This document shows, piece by piece, positions 35,590 through 45,694 of a stretch of 64,000 bases of DNA (positions are counted from its first letter, which is position 1; the number at the start of each line of letters is the position of its first letter). Position numbers and translations under genes: made by a program. This DNA is from Leptolyngbya sp. FACHB-8. Lineage in GTDB: Bacteria; Cyanobacteriota; Cyanobacteriia; Elainellales; Elainellaceae. Below the pieces are notes generated by a model. That model ran no database searches, was not told where the DNA came from, and saw nothing but the letters and a program-made list of their open reading frames with translations. The stretch lies in NCBI RefSeq assembly GCF_014695575.1, contig NZ_JACJOO010000015.1, positions 62,001-126,000 of the forward strand. The letters are read 5' to 3'.

Positions 35590-36894
35590 ATGGTTCGAGA
35601 TAAGACTCCAACGGCCCAGGAAACATTTATCCAAATGGCCCAGGCTGCTGGTTTGCGGCAGCGCTTGCTGGTCACCTTAGGAATGTTGATTCTGGTGCGC
35701 CTGGGCATTTTCATTCCAGTGCCGGGGATTGACCGGGCCGCATTTCAGGCCGGGATTGCCTCCGCGGGACTGTCAAATCTAATTGGTTTTCTGGACTACT
35801 TTACAGGTCGGGGTTTATCAACCCTGGGCATTTTTGCGTTAGGCATCGTGCCGTATATTAACGCGTCCATTATTATCCAGTTGCTTACAGCTGCGCTGCC
35901 CAGCTTGGAAAACCTTCAAAAAAATGAAGGCGAAGTTGGCCGCCGTAAGCTGGCTCAGATCACGCGGTACGTCACCCTTGGTTTGGCTTTGCTGCAGAGC
36001 ACAGGTATCTCAATTCTGGTTAACAACTATGCATTGAGTCCTGGCCCTTGGTTCATTGCTCAAACAGCTTTAGCTCTAACGGCTGGTTCTCTTTTTGTAA
36101 TGTGGGCTGGTGAACTGATTACAGAGCGTGGTGTAGGAAACGGCGCATCGTTGTTAATTTTCCTTAGCATCGTATCTGTTCTTCCTCGGGACTTAAACCT
36201 GACGATCCAACAAGCTCAGAGTGGCGATCGCAGCTTTGTTGCTGGCGTCATCATGTTAACTCTGGTTTTCCTGGTGATGATTGTTGGTATCGTCTTCGTT
36301 CAAGAAGGTCAGCGCCGGATTCCTATTATTTCGGCTCGTCGCCAGGTTGGGCGTCGGCTCTATCTGGAAAAGAGTAGTTACTTACCCCTCCGCCTGAACC
36401 AAGGCGGGGTAATGCCAATCATTTTTGCCTCGACTGTATTTCTGCTTCCAGTTTTCCTGAGCAATTTGCTGCCGGGTAACGGTGTTTTGATTGCGGTGTC
36501 TACCTATCTGCGTCCGGGTACCTGGTCTTATATTCTGGTTTATTTCTTACTCATTTTGTTCTTCAGCTATTTCTACGCTTCTATCATCGTGAACCCCGTT
36601 GATATGTCGCAGAACCTGAAGAAAATGGGAGCTAGTATTCCGGGTATTCGTCCAGGTAAAGCCACCAGCGACTACATTGAACGGGTTTTGAATCGTCTAA
36701 CATTCCTGGGTGCTATTTTCTTGGGCCTGGTTGCGATTGTTCCAACTGCTGTTGAAGGGGCGACGCAGGTGCGTACTTTCCAGGGATTAGGTGCAACGTC
36801 ACTGCTGATTCTGGTAGGTGTGGCAATTGACACGGCAAAGCAAATTCAGACCTACGTTATTTCTCAACGTTACGAAGGGATGGTCAAGCAATAG
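35590..36894 (+). CDS. secY: Protein translocase subunit SecY
   Basis: A 434-aa integral membrane protein with ten predicted helices that forms the Sec channel in plasma and thylakoid membranes. Recognisable parts are [16 protein letters not shown] near the first helix, [21 protein letters not shown] (plug and helix 2-3 region), and the cytosolic loop [17 protein letters not shown] used for SecA and ribosome contact. Length normal for cyanobacteria. Its TAG stop shares one base with the adk GTG start. Confidence 0.97.
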   Translation: MVRDKTPTAQETFIQMAQAAGLRQRLLVTLGMLILVRLGIFIPVPGIDRAAFQAGIASAGLSNLIGFLDYFTGRGLSTLGIFALGIVPYINASIIIQLLTAALPSLENLQKNEGEVGRRKLAQITRYVTLGLALLQSTGISILVNNYALSPGPWFIAQTALALTAGSLFVMWAGELITERGVGNGASLLIFLSIVSVLPRDLNLTIQQAQSGDRSFVAGVIMLTLVFLVMIVGIVFVQEGQRRIPIISARRQVGRRLYLEKSSYLPLRLNQGGVMPIIFASTVFLLPVFLSNLLPGNGVLIAVSTYLRPGTWSYILVYFLLILFFSYFYASIIVNPVDMSQNLKKMGASIPGIRPGKATSDYIERVLNRLTFLGAIFLGLVAIVPTAVEGATQVRTFQGLGATSLLILVGVAIDTAKQIQTYVISQRYEGMVKQ

Positions 36895-37448
36895 TGGTAC
36901 GTCTAATCTTCTTGGGGCCGCCTGGTGCAGGCAAAGGCACACAGGCTAAAGTTCTGGCTGATCGGTGTTCAGTTCCCCACATCTCAACCGGTGATATTTT
37001 GCGGGGAGCTGTTTCCGCCGAGACGGAATTAGGCCTGAAGGCAAAAGGCTTCATGGACAGAGGGGAACTTGTTCCCGATGACCTGATTCTTGACCTCGTA
37101 GGAAGCCGTCTCGATAACGATGACGCAAAGTCTGGCTGGATCTTGGATGGTTTCCCCCGCAACGTATCTCAGGCTAAGTTCCTGGATGTCCTGTTGGAAC
37201 AAATTAATCATCAGTATGACTGTGTGGTTAATCTGGATGTGCCTGACGACATCATCGTTACGCGCCTTCTAGAACGTGGGCGTTCTGATGATAATGAAGA
37301 GGTGATTCGTCATCGTTTGTCGGTATACCGCGAACAAACTTCCCCCCTCATTGATTTTTATCGGGAACGCCAGCTTCTGGTTTCTGTGGATGGCAATCAA
37401 CCGATTGATGATGTTTCAGCAGCCTTAGAACAAATTGTGGCAGCGTGA
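36894..37448 (+). CDS. adk: Adenylate kinase
   Basis: A 184-aa enzyme converting ATP and AMP to two ADP. P-loop [10 protein letters not shown] (about 7-16), AMP-binding HISTGDILR and [10 protein letters not shown] are present; the LID is the short form lacking the zinc cysteines. It starts at GTG overlapping the secY stop, the common secY-adk arrangement. Confidence 0.96.
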   Translation: MVRLIFLGPPGAGKGTQAKVLADRCSVPHISTGDILRGAVSAETELGLKAKGFMDRGELVPDDLILDLVGSRLDNDDAKSGWILDGFPRNVSQAKFLDVLLEQINHQYDCVVNLDVPDDIIVTRLLERGRSDDNEEVIRHRLSVYREQTSPLIDFYRERQLLVSVDGNQPIDDVSAALEQIVAA

Positions 37449-37635
37449 TTGATGATTCGGATTTGCAAATCCCAGCCAGGAAGCTTGATTTTTATGTCAC
37501 AACCTGATCTATGAGAGATTTGCTACGCTTAAGAATGGAGCATTTGTAAAAACTTATAGCTTCATTCTTAGGTGTCCGGATTTTCTAGTTTCGCTTAACT
37601 ATTTTGTTGTTGAACATCCTTAGGAGGATATTGGT

Positions 37636-37860
37636 TTGTCTAAGCAGGACTTGATTGAGATGGAAGGAACGGTCACCGATTCCCTTCCTAACGCTATGTT
37701 CCGAGTTGATTTGGATAATGGCTTCAATGTGCTAGCCCACATCTCTGGGAAGATTCGTCGGAACTACATCAAAATCTTGCCAGGCGATCGCGTCAAAGTG
37801 GAGCTAACACCCTACGACCTTACAAAGGGACGCATTACCTATCGCCTGCGTAAGAAGTAA
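37636..37860 (+). CDS. infA: Translation initiation factor IF-1
   Basis: A 74-aa OB-fold factor that occupies the A site during initiation. Full family sequence: [41 protein letters not shown] and [14 protein letters not shown]. It starts at TTG, chosen because a strong TAGGAGGAT lies upstream and no ATG exists before the conserved part. 187 bp separate it from adk, so it may have its own promoter. Confidence 0.96.
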   Translation: MSKQDLIEMEGTVTDSLPNAMFRVDLDNGFNVLAHISGKIRRNYIKILPGDRVKVELTPYDLTKGRITYRLRKK

Positions 37861-37912
37861 TTCAGTATCGGGGCGATGATGAGCCGATGTTTAGGAAAGC
37901 TTTAGATATTCC

Positions 37913-37942
37913 TTGACAAAGGCGCTTCTGAGTTGATACTAT
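37913..37942 (+). promoter_or_regulatory. Internal promoter before rpmJ
   Basis: A consensus-like -35 TTGACA (37913-37918) stands 18 bp from TACTAT (37937-37942). Transcription would begin about 25 bp before the rpmJ ATG and drive rpmJ-rpsM-rpsK-rpoA. Not part of any coding sequence. Confidence 0.65.
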
Positions 37943-37972
37943 GTTGAGTTTGTAATAGCTAGGTATTTTAGG

Positions 37973-38086
37973 ATGAAAGTCCGGGCATCCGTCAAGAAAA
38001 TCTGCGATAAATGCAGTGTCATCCGCCGTCATGGCAAAGTAATGGTGATTTGTTCTAATCCCAAGCATAAGCAGCGTCAGGGTTAA
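37973..38086 (+). CDS. rpmJ: 50S ribosomal protein L36
   Basis: A 37-aa zinc-binding protein of the 50S subunit. The sequence has [20 protein letters not shown] followed by NPKHKQRQG, giving the C-x2-C...C...H zinc set. Start ATG with TAGGATG context; it follows the promoter at 37913. It sits between infA and rpsM as in other cyanobacteria. Confidence 0.97.
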   Translation: MKVRASVKKICDKCSVIRRHGKVMVICSNPKHKQRQG

Positions 38087-38174
38087 TTGCCAAGTTTCTG
38101 GAGAGATTGCTCGTCAGAACGTTGGTTGGGTAACGAAATCAGGTTGAAGAGTGGGTTATTTAGGAGCATAGAGC

Positions 38175-38558
38175 GTGGCACGAATTGCCGGAGTGGACCT
38201 ACCGCGCGATAAGCGGATTGAGATTGGTCTGACCTATATCTATGGAATTGGCTTGACGCGGTCCAAGCAAATCTTGGCCTCTACGGGTGTCAATCCCGAT
38301 ATCCGTGTCAAAGATCTGAATGATTCGGATGTGGCATCCCTGCGTGAAGCTGTTGAGACGAATTTCGAAGTTGAAGGGGATCTGCGTCGTCTTGAAGCGC
38401 TCAATATTAAGCGCTTGATGGACATTGGCACCTACCGTGGTCGGCGCCACCGGATGGGACTCCCTGTTCGTGGGCAACGTACCCGCACTAATGCACGGAC
38501 ACGTCGAGGCGCTCGTCGCACCGTTGCTGGTAAGAAGAAGGCTCCTGGTAAGAAGTAG
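38175..38558 (+). CDS. rpsM: 30S ribosomal protein S13
   Basis: A 127-aa head protein contacting the P-site tRNA and bridging to the 50S. Start [20 protein letters not shown] and the basic end [20 protein letters not shown] are typical. It begins at GTG with AGGAG nine bases upstream. Confidence 0.97.
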   Translation: MARIAGVDLPRDKRIEIGLTYIYGIGLTRSKQILASTGVNPDIRVKDLNDSDVASLREAVETNFEVEGDLRRLEALNIKRLMDIGTYRGRRHRMGLPVRGQRTRTNARTRRGARRTVAGKKKAPGKK

Positions 38559-38709
38559 GGAGTACGCCATTCGAGGTTGTGACGGCTCGTCTGGCCTCGA
38601 TTTTTGGCGTTTACTTCTAGCCAGGTCAGTCGTTCTTAAATTAGAACCCGCCTTCCCTGGATCCGTAGCACTACATCGTTGATCTCAAAAGTAAGTTGGA
38701 CTATTAAAC

Positions 38710-39105
38710 ATGGCGCGGCAGACTGGAAAAAAGACTGGACCGAAGAAGCAAAAGAAAAATGTTCCCAGCGGGGTTGCTCATATCCAGTCAACTTTCAATA
38801 ACACCATCGTCACTATTACTGATGTAAATGGTGAAGCGATTTCCTGGGCCTCAGCGGGTTCAAGCGGCTTTAAAGGTGCCAAAAAAGGAACCCCTTATGC
38901 GGCTCAAACGGCGGCAGATAATGCTGCGCGTCGGGCAATGGATCAAGGCATGCGACAACTGGAAGTTATGGTAAGCGGTCCTGGCTCTGGCCGGGAAACT
39001 GCCATCCGGGCACTTCAAGCTTCGGGTCTGGAAATTACTCTGATTCGTGACGTTACACCCATTCCCCACAACGGTTGCCGCCCTCCCAAGCGTCGTCGCG
39101 TTTAG
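38710..39105 (+). CDS. rpsK: 30S ribosomal protein S11
   Basis: A 131-aa platform protein. Conserved parts [21 protein letters not shown] and [26 protein letters not shown] are complete. rpsD does not follow; as in other cyanobacteria, rpoA comes next. Confidence 0.97.
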   Translation: MARQTGKKTGPKKQKKNVPSGVAHIQSTFNNTIVTITDVNGEAISWASAGSSGFKGAKKGTPYAAQTAADNAARRAMDQGMRQLEVMVSGPGSGRETAIRALQASGLEITLIRDVTPIPHNGCRPPKRRRV

Positions 39106-39264
39106 TCTGGGCAATTTCTGGCCCTGCTAGCCAGATTGGAAATTGTTGATAGGCAGAAACAATCATTTGGCAAGGCATGGGTTTTGTTCCTGACGAATTG
39201 CCAGTTCTAGAGAATTGCCTCAGAGAGCTGGAATGATCTGAAGCCAAGGAGAAGGGAGGCTGGT

Positions 39265-40215
39265 ATGGCACAGTTCAAGGTTGAGTGCATTGAAACAGAT
39301 TCAGAAAATGAACATGGCGTCTATAGTCGCTTTGTTCTGGAACCCTTAGAACGGGGCCAAGGGATCACCGTTGGTAACGCCTTGCGTCGGGTTTTGCTGT
39401 CGAACCTGGAAGGAGCCGCTGTAACTGCTGTACGGCTCGCGGGGGTAACCCACGAATTTATGACCGTGCCGGGTGTGAAGGAGGATGTCTTGGACATTCT
39501 CTTGAACATGAAAGAAGTGGTTCTCAAGAGCTATACCTCTCATCCTCAGATTGGTCGGTTGCGGGTAGAAGGTCCGGCAGTCGTTACAGCCGCTGACTTC
39601 GATTTACCTTCGGAAGTGGCCGTAATTGATGAAGACCACTATATTGCTACGGTATCGGCAGGCTCTGTCCTGGAGATGGAATTCCGGGTTGAGAAAGGGG
39701 TAGGTTATCGGGCGATTGAGCGGGGTCGTGATGATACCTCTGCTCTCGATTTTCTTCAGATTGATGCAATTTTCATGCCGGTTCGTAAGGTGAACTACAC
39801 CATTGAGGATGCTCGGGTAGGTGGTTCACTAGAGCGTGATCGCTTGATTATGGAGATCTGGACAAATGGTAGCTTGACTCCTCAAGATGCCTTGAGCCAA
39901 GCTGCTGCAATCCTAGTGGATCTCTTTAATCCCTTGAAGGACATCACCATTGAGGATCTGAAGAGTATCTTCCCTGAAGAGGAAGATCCCCATAGCCAGA
40001 TTCCGATTGAAGAACTCAATCTGTCTGTTCGTGCTTATAACTGCTTGAAGCGCGCTCAGATCAATACGGTGGCTGACCTCTTGGACTTCAGCGAAGAAGA
40101 TCTGCTTGAGATAAAGAATTTCGGGCAGAAGTCTGCAGAAGAGGTAATTGAAGCGTTGCAAACCCGTTTGGGAATTACCTTGCCTCGTGAGAAGTCTGCT
40201 AAGCCAACCCCGTAG
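39265..40215 (+). CDS. rpoA: RNA polymerase subunit alpha
   Basis: A 316-aa subunit. The N-terminal dimerisation and assembly domain (about 1-230) shows LEPLERGQGITVGNALRRVLL; the C-terminal domain (about 245-305) shows EELNLSVRAYNCLKRAQINTV and the helix-hairpin-helix part used for UP elements and activators. A strong AAGGAG.AGGGAGG stretch precedes the ATG. Confidence 0.98.
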   Translation: MAQFKVECIETDSENEHGVYSRFVLEPLERGQGITVGNALRRVLLSNLEGAAVTAVRLAGVTHEFMTVPGVKEDVLDILLNMKEVVLKSYTSHPQIGRLRVEGPAVVTAADFDLPSEVAVIDEDHYIATVSAGSVLEMEFRVEKGVGYRAIERGRDDTSALDFLQIDAIFMPVRKVNYTIEDARVGGSLERDRLIMEIWTNGSLTPQDALSQAAAILVDLFNPLKDITIEDLKSIFPEEEDPHSQIPIEELNLSVRAYNCLKRAQINTVADLLDFSEEDLLEIKNFGQKSAEEVIEALQTRLGITLPREKSAKPTP

Positions 40216-40305
40216 GTTTGTTTCAGTCTTGAGTCTATCGAGCAAGTCTCTCACGCTTGCAATGTCTTGAGTGTCGTTTTATTCCTGACCGTAGAGAGTA
40301 GAGTT

Positions 40306-40656
40306 ATGCGTCATCGGTGTCGTGTCCCCCAATTAGGCAAGCCAGCGGATCAGCGGCGCGCTCTCCTCAGAGCGTTAACCACAGAGTTGATTCGCTATGG
40401 CCGCATCACCACCACTAAAGTACGGGCCAAAGCGGTTCGTTCTGAAGCGGATCGGATGATTACTCTGGCTAAGGATGGGTCTCTGGCTGCCCGTCGTCAA
40501 GCGATGGGTTTTATTTACGACAAGCAACTGGTTCATGCGCTGTTTGAGCAGGCTCAAGAGCGTTATGGCAATCGTAATGGTGGCTATACCCGTGTGGTAC
40601 GCACGGTAAGCCGTCGTGGTGATAATGCCGAAATGGCCATTATCGAATTGACCTGA
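40306..40656 (+). CDS. rplQ: 50S ribosomal protein L17
   Basis: A 116-aa protein from the ATG at 40306, which gives the conserved start [22 protein letters not shown]; the frame extends upstream to 40267 without support. The C-terminus [26 protein letters not shown] is complete. It ends 20 bp before truA. Confidence 0.97.
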   Translation: MRHRCRVPQLGKPADQRRALLRALTTELIRYGRITTTKVRAKAVRSEADRMITLAKDGSLAARRQAMGFIYDKQLVHALFEQAQERYGNRNGGYTRVVRTVSRRGDNAEMAIIELT

Positions 40657-40676
40657 TCGGATTCCTCCTGTTAACC

Positions 40677-41588
40677 ATGACCGTTATCGTGCCCAGCTCA
40701 TCTGATCCCTCTGACGCGGCTCCCGTATCGATAACATCGACGCGGGTAGTTCTGGTGATTCAATATCTGGGCACGGACTACCATGGTTGGCAGCGTCAGG
40801 CGAATCATCGCAGTGTTCAGGAAGTGATAGAAAGTGTGATCCGGGATGTGGTGGGTTATCCCGTGGTTGTGCATGCAGCTGGCCGAACGGATGCTGGTGT
40901 TCACGCAGCGGCTCAGGTAGCACACTTCGATGTGGTAACTCGTATTCCTCCCCATCGCTGGGCGGATATCCTTAACCATCGTCTTCCTGACGGCATTGTG
41001 ATTCGTGGTTCGGCGGCAGTGCCCTCCAGTTGGCATGCCCGGTTCTCGGCATTGTGGCGGCGCTACCGCTACACCCTGTATACAGACCCTCGCCCGAATC
41101 TGTTTGTCCGTCCCTTCTCCTGGCATTATTACTATGCTCCCCTGGATACAGTACGGATGCAGGCTGCCTTATCCCCCTTAGTTGGGCGGCATCATTTGGC
41201 GGCATTCCATCGGGCTGGTTCTCGTCGTGCTCATTCATGGGTCGATGTACATGAGGCTGAATGCATTCAGCGTGGGCCTTTTGTTCAGATCGAGATTCAG
41301 GCCAGTGGCTTTCTGTATGGAATGGTACGGTTATTGGTCGGGATGCTGGTGGAAGTAGGTCGAGGCGTGCGATCGCCTGACGACTTTACGCGCCTTTGGC
41401 AGGAGCAACGGCGTAATGAGGTACAATACGCTGCTCCTCCCCAGGGGTTGTGCCTGTTGCGGATTGGGTATGAAGACGATTTTCCCTTTTCCCGCAGTCT
41501 CTGGTTTGATAGCCAGCCTCAGTTCCTTTTGCCTTCAATGTTCGATTCCGGTTCAGTGGATTCTCAGGCCATTCCCGTCTTGGGATAG
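40677..41588 (+). CDS. truA: tRNA pseudouridine synthase TruA
   Basis: A 303-aa enzyme that makes pseudouridine at tRNA positions 38-40. The catalytic Asp is in the motif [11 protein letters not shown] (about residues 64-74); other family parts are [11 protein letters not shown] and [19 protein letters not shown]. The N-terminal 20 residues and the C-terminal 30 exceed the core. It sits between rplQ and rplM as in other cyanobacteria. Confidence 0.95.
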   Translation: MTVIVPSSSDPSDAAPVSITSTRVVLVIQYLGTDYHGWQRQANHRSVQEVIESVIRDVVGYPVVVHAAGRTDAGVHAAAQVAHFDVVTRIPPHRWADILNHRLPDGIVIRGSAAVPSSWHARFSALWRRYRYTLYTDPRPNLFVRPFSWHYYYAPLDTVRMQAALSPLVGRHHLAAFHRAGSRRAHSWVDVHEAECIQRGPFVQIEIQASGFLYGMVRLLVGMLVEVGRGVRSPDDFTRLWQEQRRNEVQYAAPPQGLCLLRIGYEDDFPFSRSLWFDSQPQFLLPSMFDSGSVDSQAIPVLG

Positions 41589-41632
41589 TGCTCTTTTCCT
41601 ATCCTTACAATTTTGTTTCCATTAACGCTGTC

Positions 41633-42085
41633 ATGACTAAGACCTACCTCCCAACGCAAGAAACAGCTGACCGCAAATGGTATGTGGTTGATGCTGAAGG
41701 CCAACGCCTGGGCCGTTTGGCTTCCGAAGTTGCTTCCATCCTGCGGGGCAAGAATAAGCCAATTTTTACTCCTCACCTGGATGCTGGAGATTTCGTCATT
41801 GTGATCAATGCCGAAAAGATTGAAGTGACGGGGCGCAAACGTACTCAGAAGCTCTACCGTCGCCACTCCGGTCGTCCCGGTGGGATGAAGGTAGAAACCT
41901 TTGACAAGCTACAGGCTCGGATTCCTGAGCGGATCATTGAGACTGCTGTGAAAGGTATGCTGCCCAAGAATTCTTTGGGTCGCCAACAGTTTACCAAGCT
42001 GAAGGTATACGCAGGTACTGAGCATCCCCATCAGGCTCAACAACCTGAAGTTCTGACTATTCAAACCATTCCTGGAGGTAAGTAA
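41633..42085 (+). CDS. rplM: 50S ribosomal protein L13
   Basis: A 150-aa early-assembly protein. The ATG at 41633 gives the usual MTKTYLPTQ start; the frame extends 15 codons upstream. Conserved parts are [20 protein letters not shown] and the block ending in [14 protein letters not shown]. Its TAA shares one base with the rpsI start. Confidence 0.97.
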   Translation: MTKTYLPTQETADRKWYVVDAEGQRLGRLASEVASILRGKNKPIFTPHLDAGDFVIVINAEKIEVTGRKRTQKLYRRHSGRPGGMKVETFDKLQARIPERIIETAVKGMLPKNSLGRQQFTKLKVYAGTEHPHQAQQPEVLTIQTIPGGK

Positions 42086-42498
42086 TGCAAGCTACTGAGA
42101 AATCGGGTCGTGCAGTTTATTGGGGAACGGGTCGCCGCAAGACTGCCGTTGCTCGAGTTCGTCTAGTGCCAGGTTCTGGCAAATTGACGATCAACGGTAA
42201 GCCTGGAGAAGAGTATCTTCAGTTCAACCCCTCCTACCTTGTAGCTGCTAAGGCTCCTTTAGAAGCTCTGGGCCTGGAAAATGAGTATGACATTCTGGTT
42301 AATGCTCACGGTGGTGGTTTGACTGGGCAAGCAGATTCCATCCGTATGGGTGTGGCTCGTGCGTTGTGCGAACTGGATCCTGAGAACCGTAAGCCCCTTA
42401 AAGTTGAAGGTTATCTGCGTCGGGATGCTCGCGCTAAAGAGCGTAAGAAGTACGGTTTGCATAAAGCTCGTAAGGCACCTCAGTACTCCAAGCGTTAA
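42085..42498 (+). CDS. rpsI: 30S ribosomal protein S9
   Basis: A 137-aa protein whose C-terminal tail ([17 protein letters not shown]) reaches the P-site tRNA. N-terminal part [19 protein letters not shown] is typical. The ATG overlaps the rplM stop, with GGAGG upstream, so the pair is coupled. Confidence 0.97.
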   Translation: MQATEKSGRAVYWGTGRRKTAVARVRLVPGSGKLTINGKPGEEYLQFNPSYLVAAKAPLEALGLENEYDILVNAHGGGLTGQADSIRMGVARALCELDPENRKPLKVEGYLRRDARAKERKKYGLHKARKAPQYSKR

Positions 42499-42588
42499 TT
42501 CTTGGTTGCTACCTTGATTTAGGCAATGGGCTTTTTATCCCAATTGTCTAGAATAGTAATAATGACATTTTGCAGTTGAGACAAACCT

Positions 42589-42837
42589 ATGGCGAAGCCT
42601 GGTATTCATCCGGAGTGGTATCCCGAAGCTAAGGTCTATTGCAACGGAGAAGTTGTAGCGATTGTAGGCTCTACAAAGCCTGAGCTACACGTTGACGTGT
42701 GGTCTGGTAACCACCCTTTCTACACTGGAACTCAGAAGATTATTGATACCGAAGGTCGTGTGGAACGCTTCTTGCGGAAGTACGGTATGACCGATACGCG
42801 GCAGGGTGCAGCCGACTCTGGGAAAGCAGACAACTAG
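42589..42837 (+). CDS. rpmE: 50S ribosomal protein L31
   Basis: An 82-aa protein bridging the two subunits. Sequence KPGIHPEWYPEAKVYCNGEV and WSGNHPFYTGTQKIIDTEGRVERFLRKYG fit the family. Only one cysteine is present, so this is the zinc-free form. A hairpin follows. Confidence 0.95.
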   Translation: MAKPGIHPEWYPEAKVYCNGEVVAIVGSTKPELHVDVWSGNHPFYTGTQKIIDTEGRVERFLRKYGMTDTRQGAADSGKADN

Positions 42838-42851
42838 CGGATAGAGTGATT

Positions 42852-42882
42852 CATCTGGTTATCCCATTGGGGTAGCCAGATG
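42852..42882 (+). terminator. Hairpin between rpmE and prfA
   Basis: CATCTGG and CCAGATG pair, continuing inward with TA and CCC/GGG around a short loop; the run after it includes TTGT but no long T-tract. It may partly terminate the ribosomal transcript before prfA. Confidence 0.55.
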
Positions 42883-42924
42883 TGTTGTCTCTGTCCGTTT
42901 TTGTTTTTTACCTGGTAAAGTTCC

Positions 42925-44028
42925 ATGGCGGAAGCCTACCTGCTTAATAAGTTGAAGTCCGTTGAACAGACCTTTGATGAACTGACGCGACGCTTGGCTG
43001 ATCCTGACATTGCGAAGGATCCGGGTGAGTTTCAGAGAGTGGCGAAGGCTCGCTCCTCCCTAGAAGAGACGGTCGCAACCTATGGAGATTGGAAAAAAGC
43101 GCAGTCTGATTTAGCCGAAGCCCGCCAAGTCCTTAAGGAGGCAGGTGGTGATGATGAGCTGCGGGAGATGGCTGCTCTGGAGATTGAGGAGCTGGACACC
43201 CGTATTGAGGAACTGGAGCAACGGCTGAAGATTCTGTTGCTGCCTCGTGACCCCAACGATGATAAGAACATCATGTTGGAAATCCGGGCGGGTGCTGGTG
43301 GTGATGAAGCCGGCATCTGGGCGGGTGATTTGTTGCGGATGTACTCGCGCTATGCAGAGACGCAGGGGTGGCGAGTCAAGATGGTGAGTGAGTCTCCGGC
43401 AGATATGGGAGGCTTTAAGGAAGCCATTTTAGAAATTCAGGGCGGTCAGGTCTACAGCAAACTGAAGTACGAAGCTGGGGTCCACCGAGTCCAGCGGGTG
43501 CCTGCTACGGAGGCGGGTGGCCGAGTCCATACTTCGACTGCAACAGTGGCGGTGATGCCCGAAGTGGATGATGTGGAAATTGAGATTGACCCGAAAGATA
43601 TTGAGCTAAAGACAGCTCGATCTGGCGGTGCTGGTGGTCAGAACGTAAACAAGGTGGAGACGGCCGTAGATTTGCTGCACAAGCCTACTGGGATTCGTGT
43701 GTTCTGCACAGAGGAGCGATCGCAGCTCCAGAACCGTGAGCGGGCTATGCAAATCTTGCGGGCGAAGCTTTATGAGATTAAGTTGCGGGAGCAGCAGGAA
43801 GAAGTATCTTCTAGGCGGCGATCGCAAGTGGGTTCCGGCGAACGTTCTGAGAAAATCCGCACTTACAACTACAAGGACAATCGGGTGACGGACCATCGTC
43901 TGGGGCAGAACTTCTCCCTAGCGCCTGCTTTGGAAGGGGATATTGAAACCATGATTCAGTCCTGTATTACTCAGGATCAGCAGGAGCGATTGGAGGAACT
44001 GGCCGCTTCGACTACAGTTTCGATTTAA
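42925..44028 (+). CDS. prfA: Peptide chain release factor 1
   Basis: A 367-aa class I release factor for UAA and UAG. The GGQ motif is in [19 protein letters not shown] (about 235), and the tripeptide anticodon region PAT is in [20 protein letters not shown], which marks RF1 rather than RF2. N-terminal coiled region about 1-110. Last gene of the ribosomal supercluster; a strong hairpin ends it. RF3 (prfC) begins at the right edge of the window. Confidence 0.97.
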   Translation: MAEAYLLNKLKSVEQTFDELTRRLADPDIAKDPGEFQRVAKARSSLEETVATYGDWKKAQSDLAEARQVLKEAGGDDELREMAALEIEELDTRIEELEQRLKILLLPRDPNDDKNIMLEIRAGAGGDEAGIWAGDLLRMYSRYAETQGWRVKMVSESPADMGGFKEAILEIQGGQVYSKLKYEAGVHRVQRVPATEAGGRVHTSTATVAVMPEVDDVEIEIDPKDIELKTARSGGAGGQNVNKVETAVDLLHKPTGIRVFCTEERSQLQNRERAMQILRAKLYEIKLREQQEEVSSRRRSQVGSGERSEKIRTYNYKDNRVTDHRLGQNFSLAPALEGDIETMIQSCITQDQQERLEELAASTTVSI

Positions 44029-44044
44029 TATTGACTCCCTTGAA

Positions 44045-44099
44045 TTTGCATAAAAATAAGCGTGCTAGGAATTGTCCAGCACGCTTATTTTTATGCAAA
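44045..44099 (+). terminator. Terminator of prfA / ribosomal supercluster
   Basis: A perfect 22-bp stem beginning TTTGCATAAAAATAAGCG encloses an 11-nt loop and is followed by ATTTTT, 16 bp after the prfA stop. Confidence 0.88.
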
Positions 44100-44128
44100 A
44101 TTTTTAGAGTGCCCTTAAAGATATAGGC

Positions 44129-44226
44129 ATATAGCAATGTGCAAGTGCGTTAAGTGCAGCAACGGTGATGTGGGGCACGAAGTGCCCCACATCACCGTAC
44201 TTAACCAACGTGCACAGCGCTATAGG
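44129..44226. repeat. Palindromic element family C, copy C2
   Basis: Imperfect inverted ends (ATAGCAATGTGC... and GTGCACAGCGCTATAG) surround a hairpin with 15-bp perfect arms ACGGTGATGTGGGGC (44162-44198). The ends and the ACGGT core match copy C1 at 11675; the stem differs. It lies past the DUF92 gene's stop and between convergent genes. Confidence 0.65.
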
Positions 44227-44272
44227 TAACCGGATTAGTAGGGTAAGAGGGATATGGTAGTACTGTATCTGG

Positions 44273-45031
44273 TTACTTGAGCATAAAAATCGCAGCAATT
44301 AAAATTGCTGCGATCGCCCCTAACATCGTGTTGATAATATTGACCATCTCATTCGTTAACCATCGATATCTGGATTGAAGAGTAGCTCCAATAAGGCTTT
44401 CCAGGTTAGTGGCGATAAATGCTGCGATGACAGAAGTGAGAATATGGATAGGGGGAATGATGCCTAAGGCCCAGGCCACTGTGGCGATCGCTGCTCCACC
44501 TACCAAGCCTGCCAGCGTTCCTTCCAAACTGACTGCCCCTTCCGTTCCAGGTGGCACCGGACTCAGGTTTGTGATGAGGAATGTACGCTTACCATAAGCT
44601 TTACCCACTTCACTGGCGGACGTGTCTGCTAACTTGGTGCTGAGACTTGCTACATATCCCAAAACTAAGAGCTGCGCAATGGGAGGCTCCATGCCGGGAC
44701 TGCTAAAGAGATAAGCTCCTAAAGCACAGAGGGCTCCCGTCAGGGCCGAGCCCCACACGTTCTCCGGCCCACGAACACCTGAGCGCTTTTCAGCGATCCC
44801 TGCTGCTTCCTTACGAGCCATGCCCAGCCGTGTTACCAATGTTCCTACCAGGAAGTAGAACAGCATAACGCTGTATCCCCTCCAGCCCAAAGTACCCCAA
44901 ATGATCACCCCCAGGAACCAAGCATGGATTAGTCCAGCCGGTGTAAGAAGTTTTTTGGGAGAAAACCAGGCGATCGCCAGCAGCACCGTATTGAGGGCAA
45001 TTGCCACCAACCAGGGCATTAACGTTTCCAT
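44273..45031 (-). CDS. DUF92 membrane protein, phytyl-phosphate kinase (VTE6)-like
   Basis: A 252-aa protein with about six hydrophobic helices. Family features include KLLTPAGLIHAWFLGVIIWGTLGWRGY, LADTSASEVGKAYGKRTFLITNL with the conserved DT.SSE-like stretch, and GTEGAVSLEGTLAGLVGG. The DUF92 family includes plant VTE6, which phosphorylates phytyl phosphate for tocopherol and phylloquinone synthesis; cyanobacterial members are thought to act likewise. Substrate is inferred. It lies convergent to prfA. Confidence 0.83.
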   Translation of the reverse strand: METLMPWLVAIALNTVLLAIAWFSPKKLLTPAGLIHAWFLGVIIWGTLGWRGYSVMLFYFLVGTLVTRLGMARKEAAGIAEKRSGVRGPENVWGSALTGALCALGAYLFSSPGMEPPIAQLLVLGYVASLSTKLADTSASEVGKAYGKRTFLITNLSPVPPGTEGAVSLEGTLAGLVGGAAIATVAWALGIIPPIHILTSVIAAFIATNLESLIGATLQSRYRWLTNEMVNIINTMLGAIAAILIAAIFMLK

Positions 45032-45174
45032 GCCGAAAAATCTCTATGAAGTACAAAAGCGCACAGGCTGAGTAACACGCCCTATGGTAGAAAGCAGATT
45101 AATCATTTTGCCTTCACCTGACCTTTACGTTAACACCTCTCGCTTTTTTCTTCGTCTCTTCATGTGCTCTGACT

Positions 45175-45612
45175 ATGCAACCTACGATTTTTCATCTGGC
45201 TTTTCCGATTAACAACATTGCTAAAGCTAAACAATTCTATGTATTAGGCCTGGGATGCCAAGTGGGACGTGAAAACTCCCACTCCATCATCCTCAACCTC
45301 CGGGGGCATCAGATTGTTGGCCACATGACCAAAGATCCTCTAACCCCGCAACGAGGAATTTATCCCCGCCACTTTGGCCTAATTTTTACTGTTGAAGAAG
45401 ACTGGGAAGCACTATTAGAGCGATCTCAGCAACAGAACCTAACCTTTTACGAAACCTCTAAGGAACGATTCGTCGGCTCGCCCCTGGAGCACCGAACCTT
45501 TTTCCTGGAAGACCCATTTCACAACTTGCTGGAATTCAAGTTCTACCGCTACCCAGCCGCTATTTTTGGAGAGGCCGAGTTTGCTCAAGTGGGCGATCGC
45601 ACGCACGCATAA
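45175..45612 (+). CDS. VOC family (glyoxalase-fold) protein
   Basis: A 145-aa protein with the paired beta-alpha-beta-beta-beta units of the VOC superfamily: FHLAFPINNIAKAKQFYVLGLG (first unit, with His) and RHFGLIFTVEEDWEALLERS, then FFLEDPFHNLLEFKFY with the metal-ligand Glu. The metal set H...H...E fits a metal-dependent member such as a dioxygenase-like protein. The reaction is unknown. It is divergent from the DUF92 gene. Confidence 0.85.
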   Translation: MQPTIFHLAFPINNIAKAKQFYVLGLGCQVGRENSHSIILNLRGHQIVGHMTKDPLTPQRGIYPRHFGLIFTVEEDWEALLERSQQQNLTFYETSKERFVGSPLEHRTFFLEDPFHNLLEFKFYRYPAAIFGEAEFAQVGDRTHA

Positions 45613-45694
45613 GCTCTACTGGAACGACTCATTGCATGGGTGAAGCGAACGCCGAATCCAATGGCTTCAATGCAAAACTGTTTGAGGAAATAAG

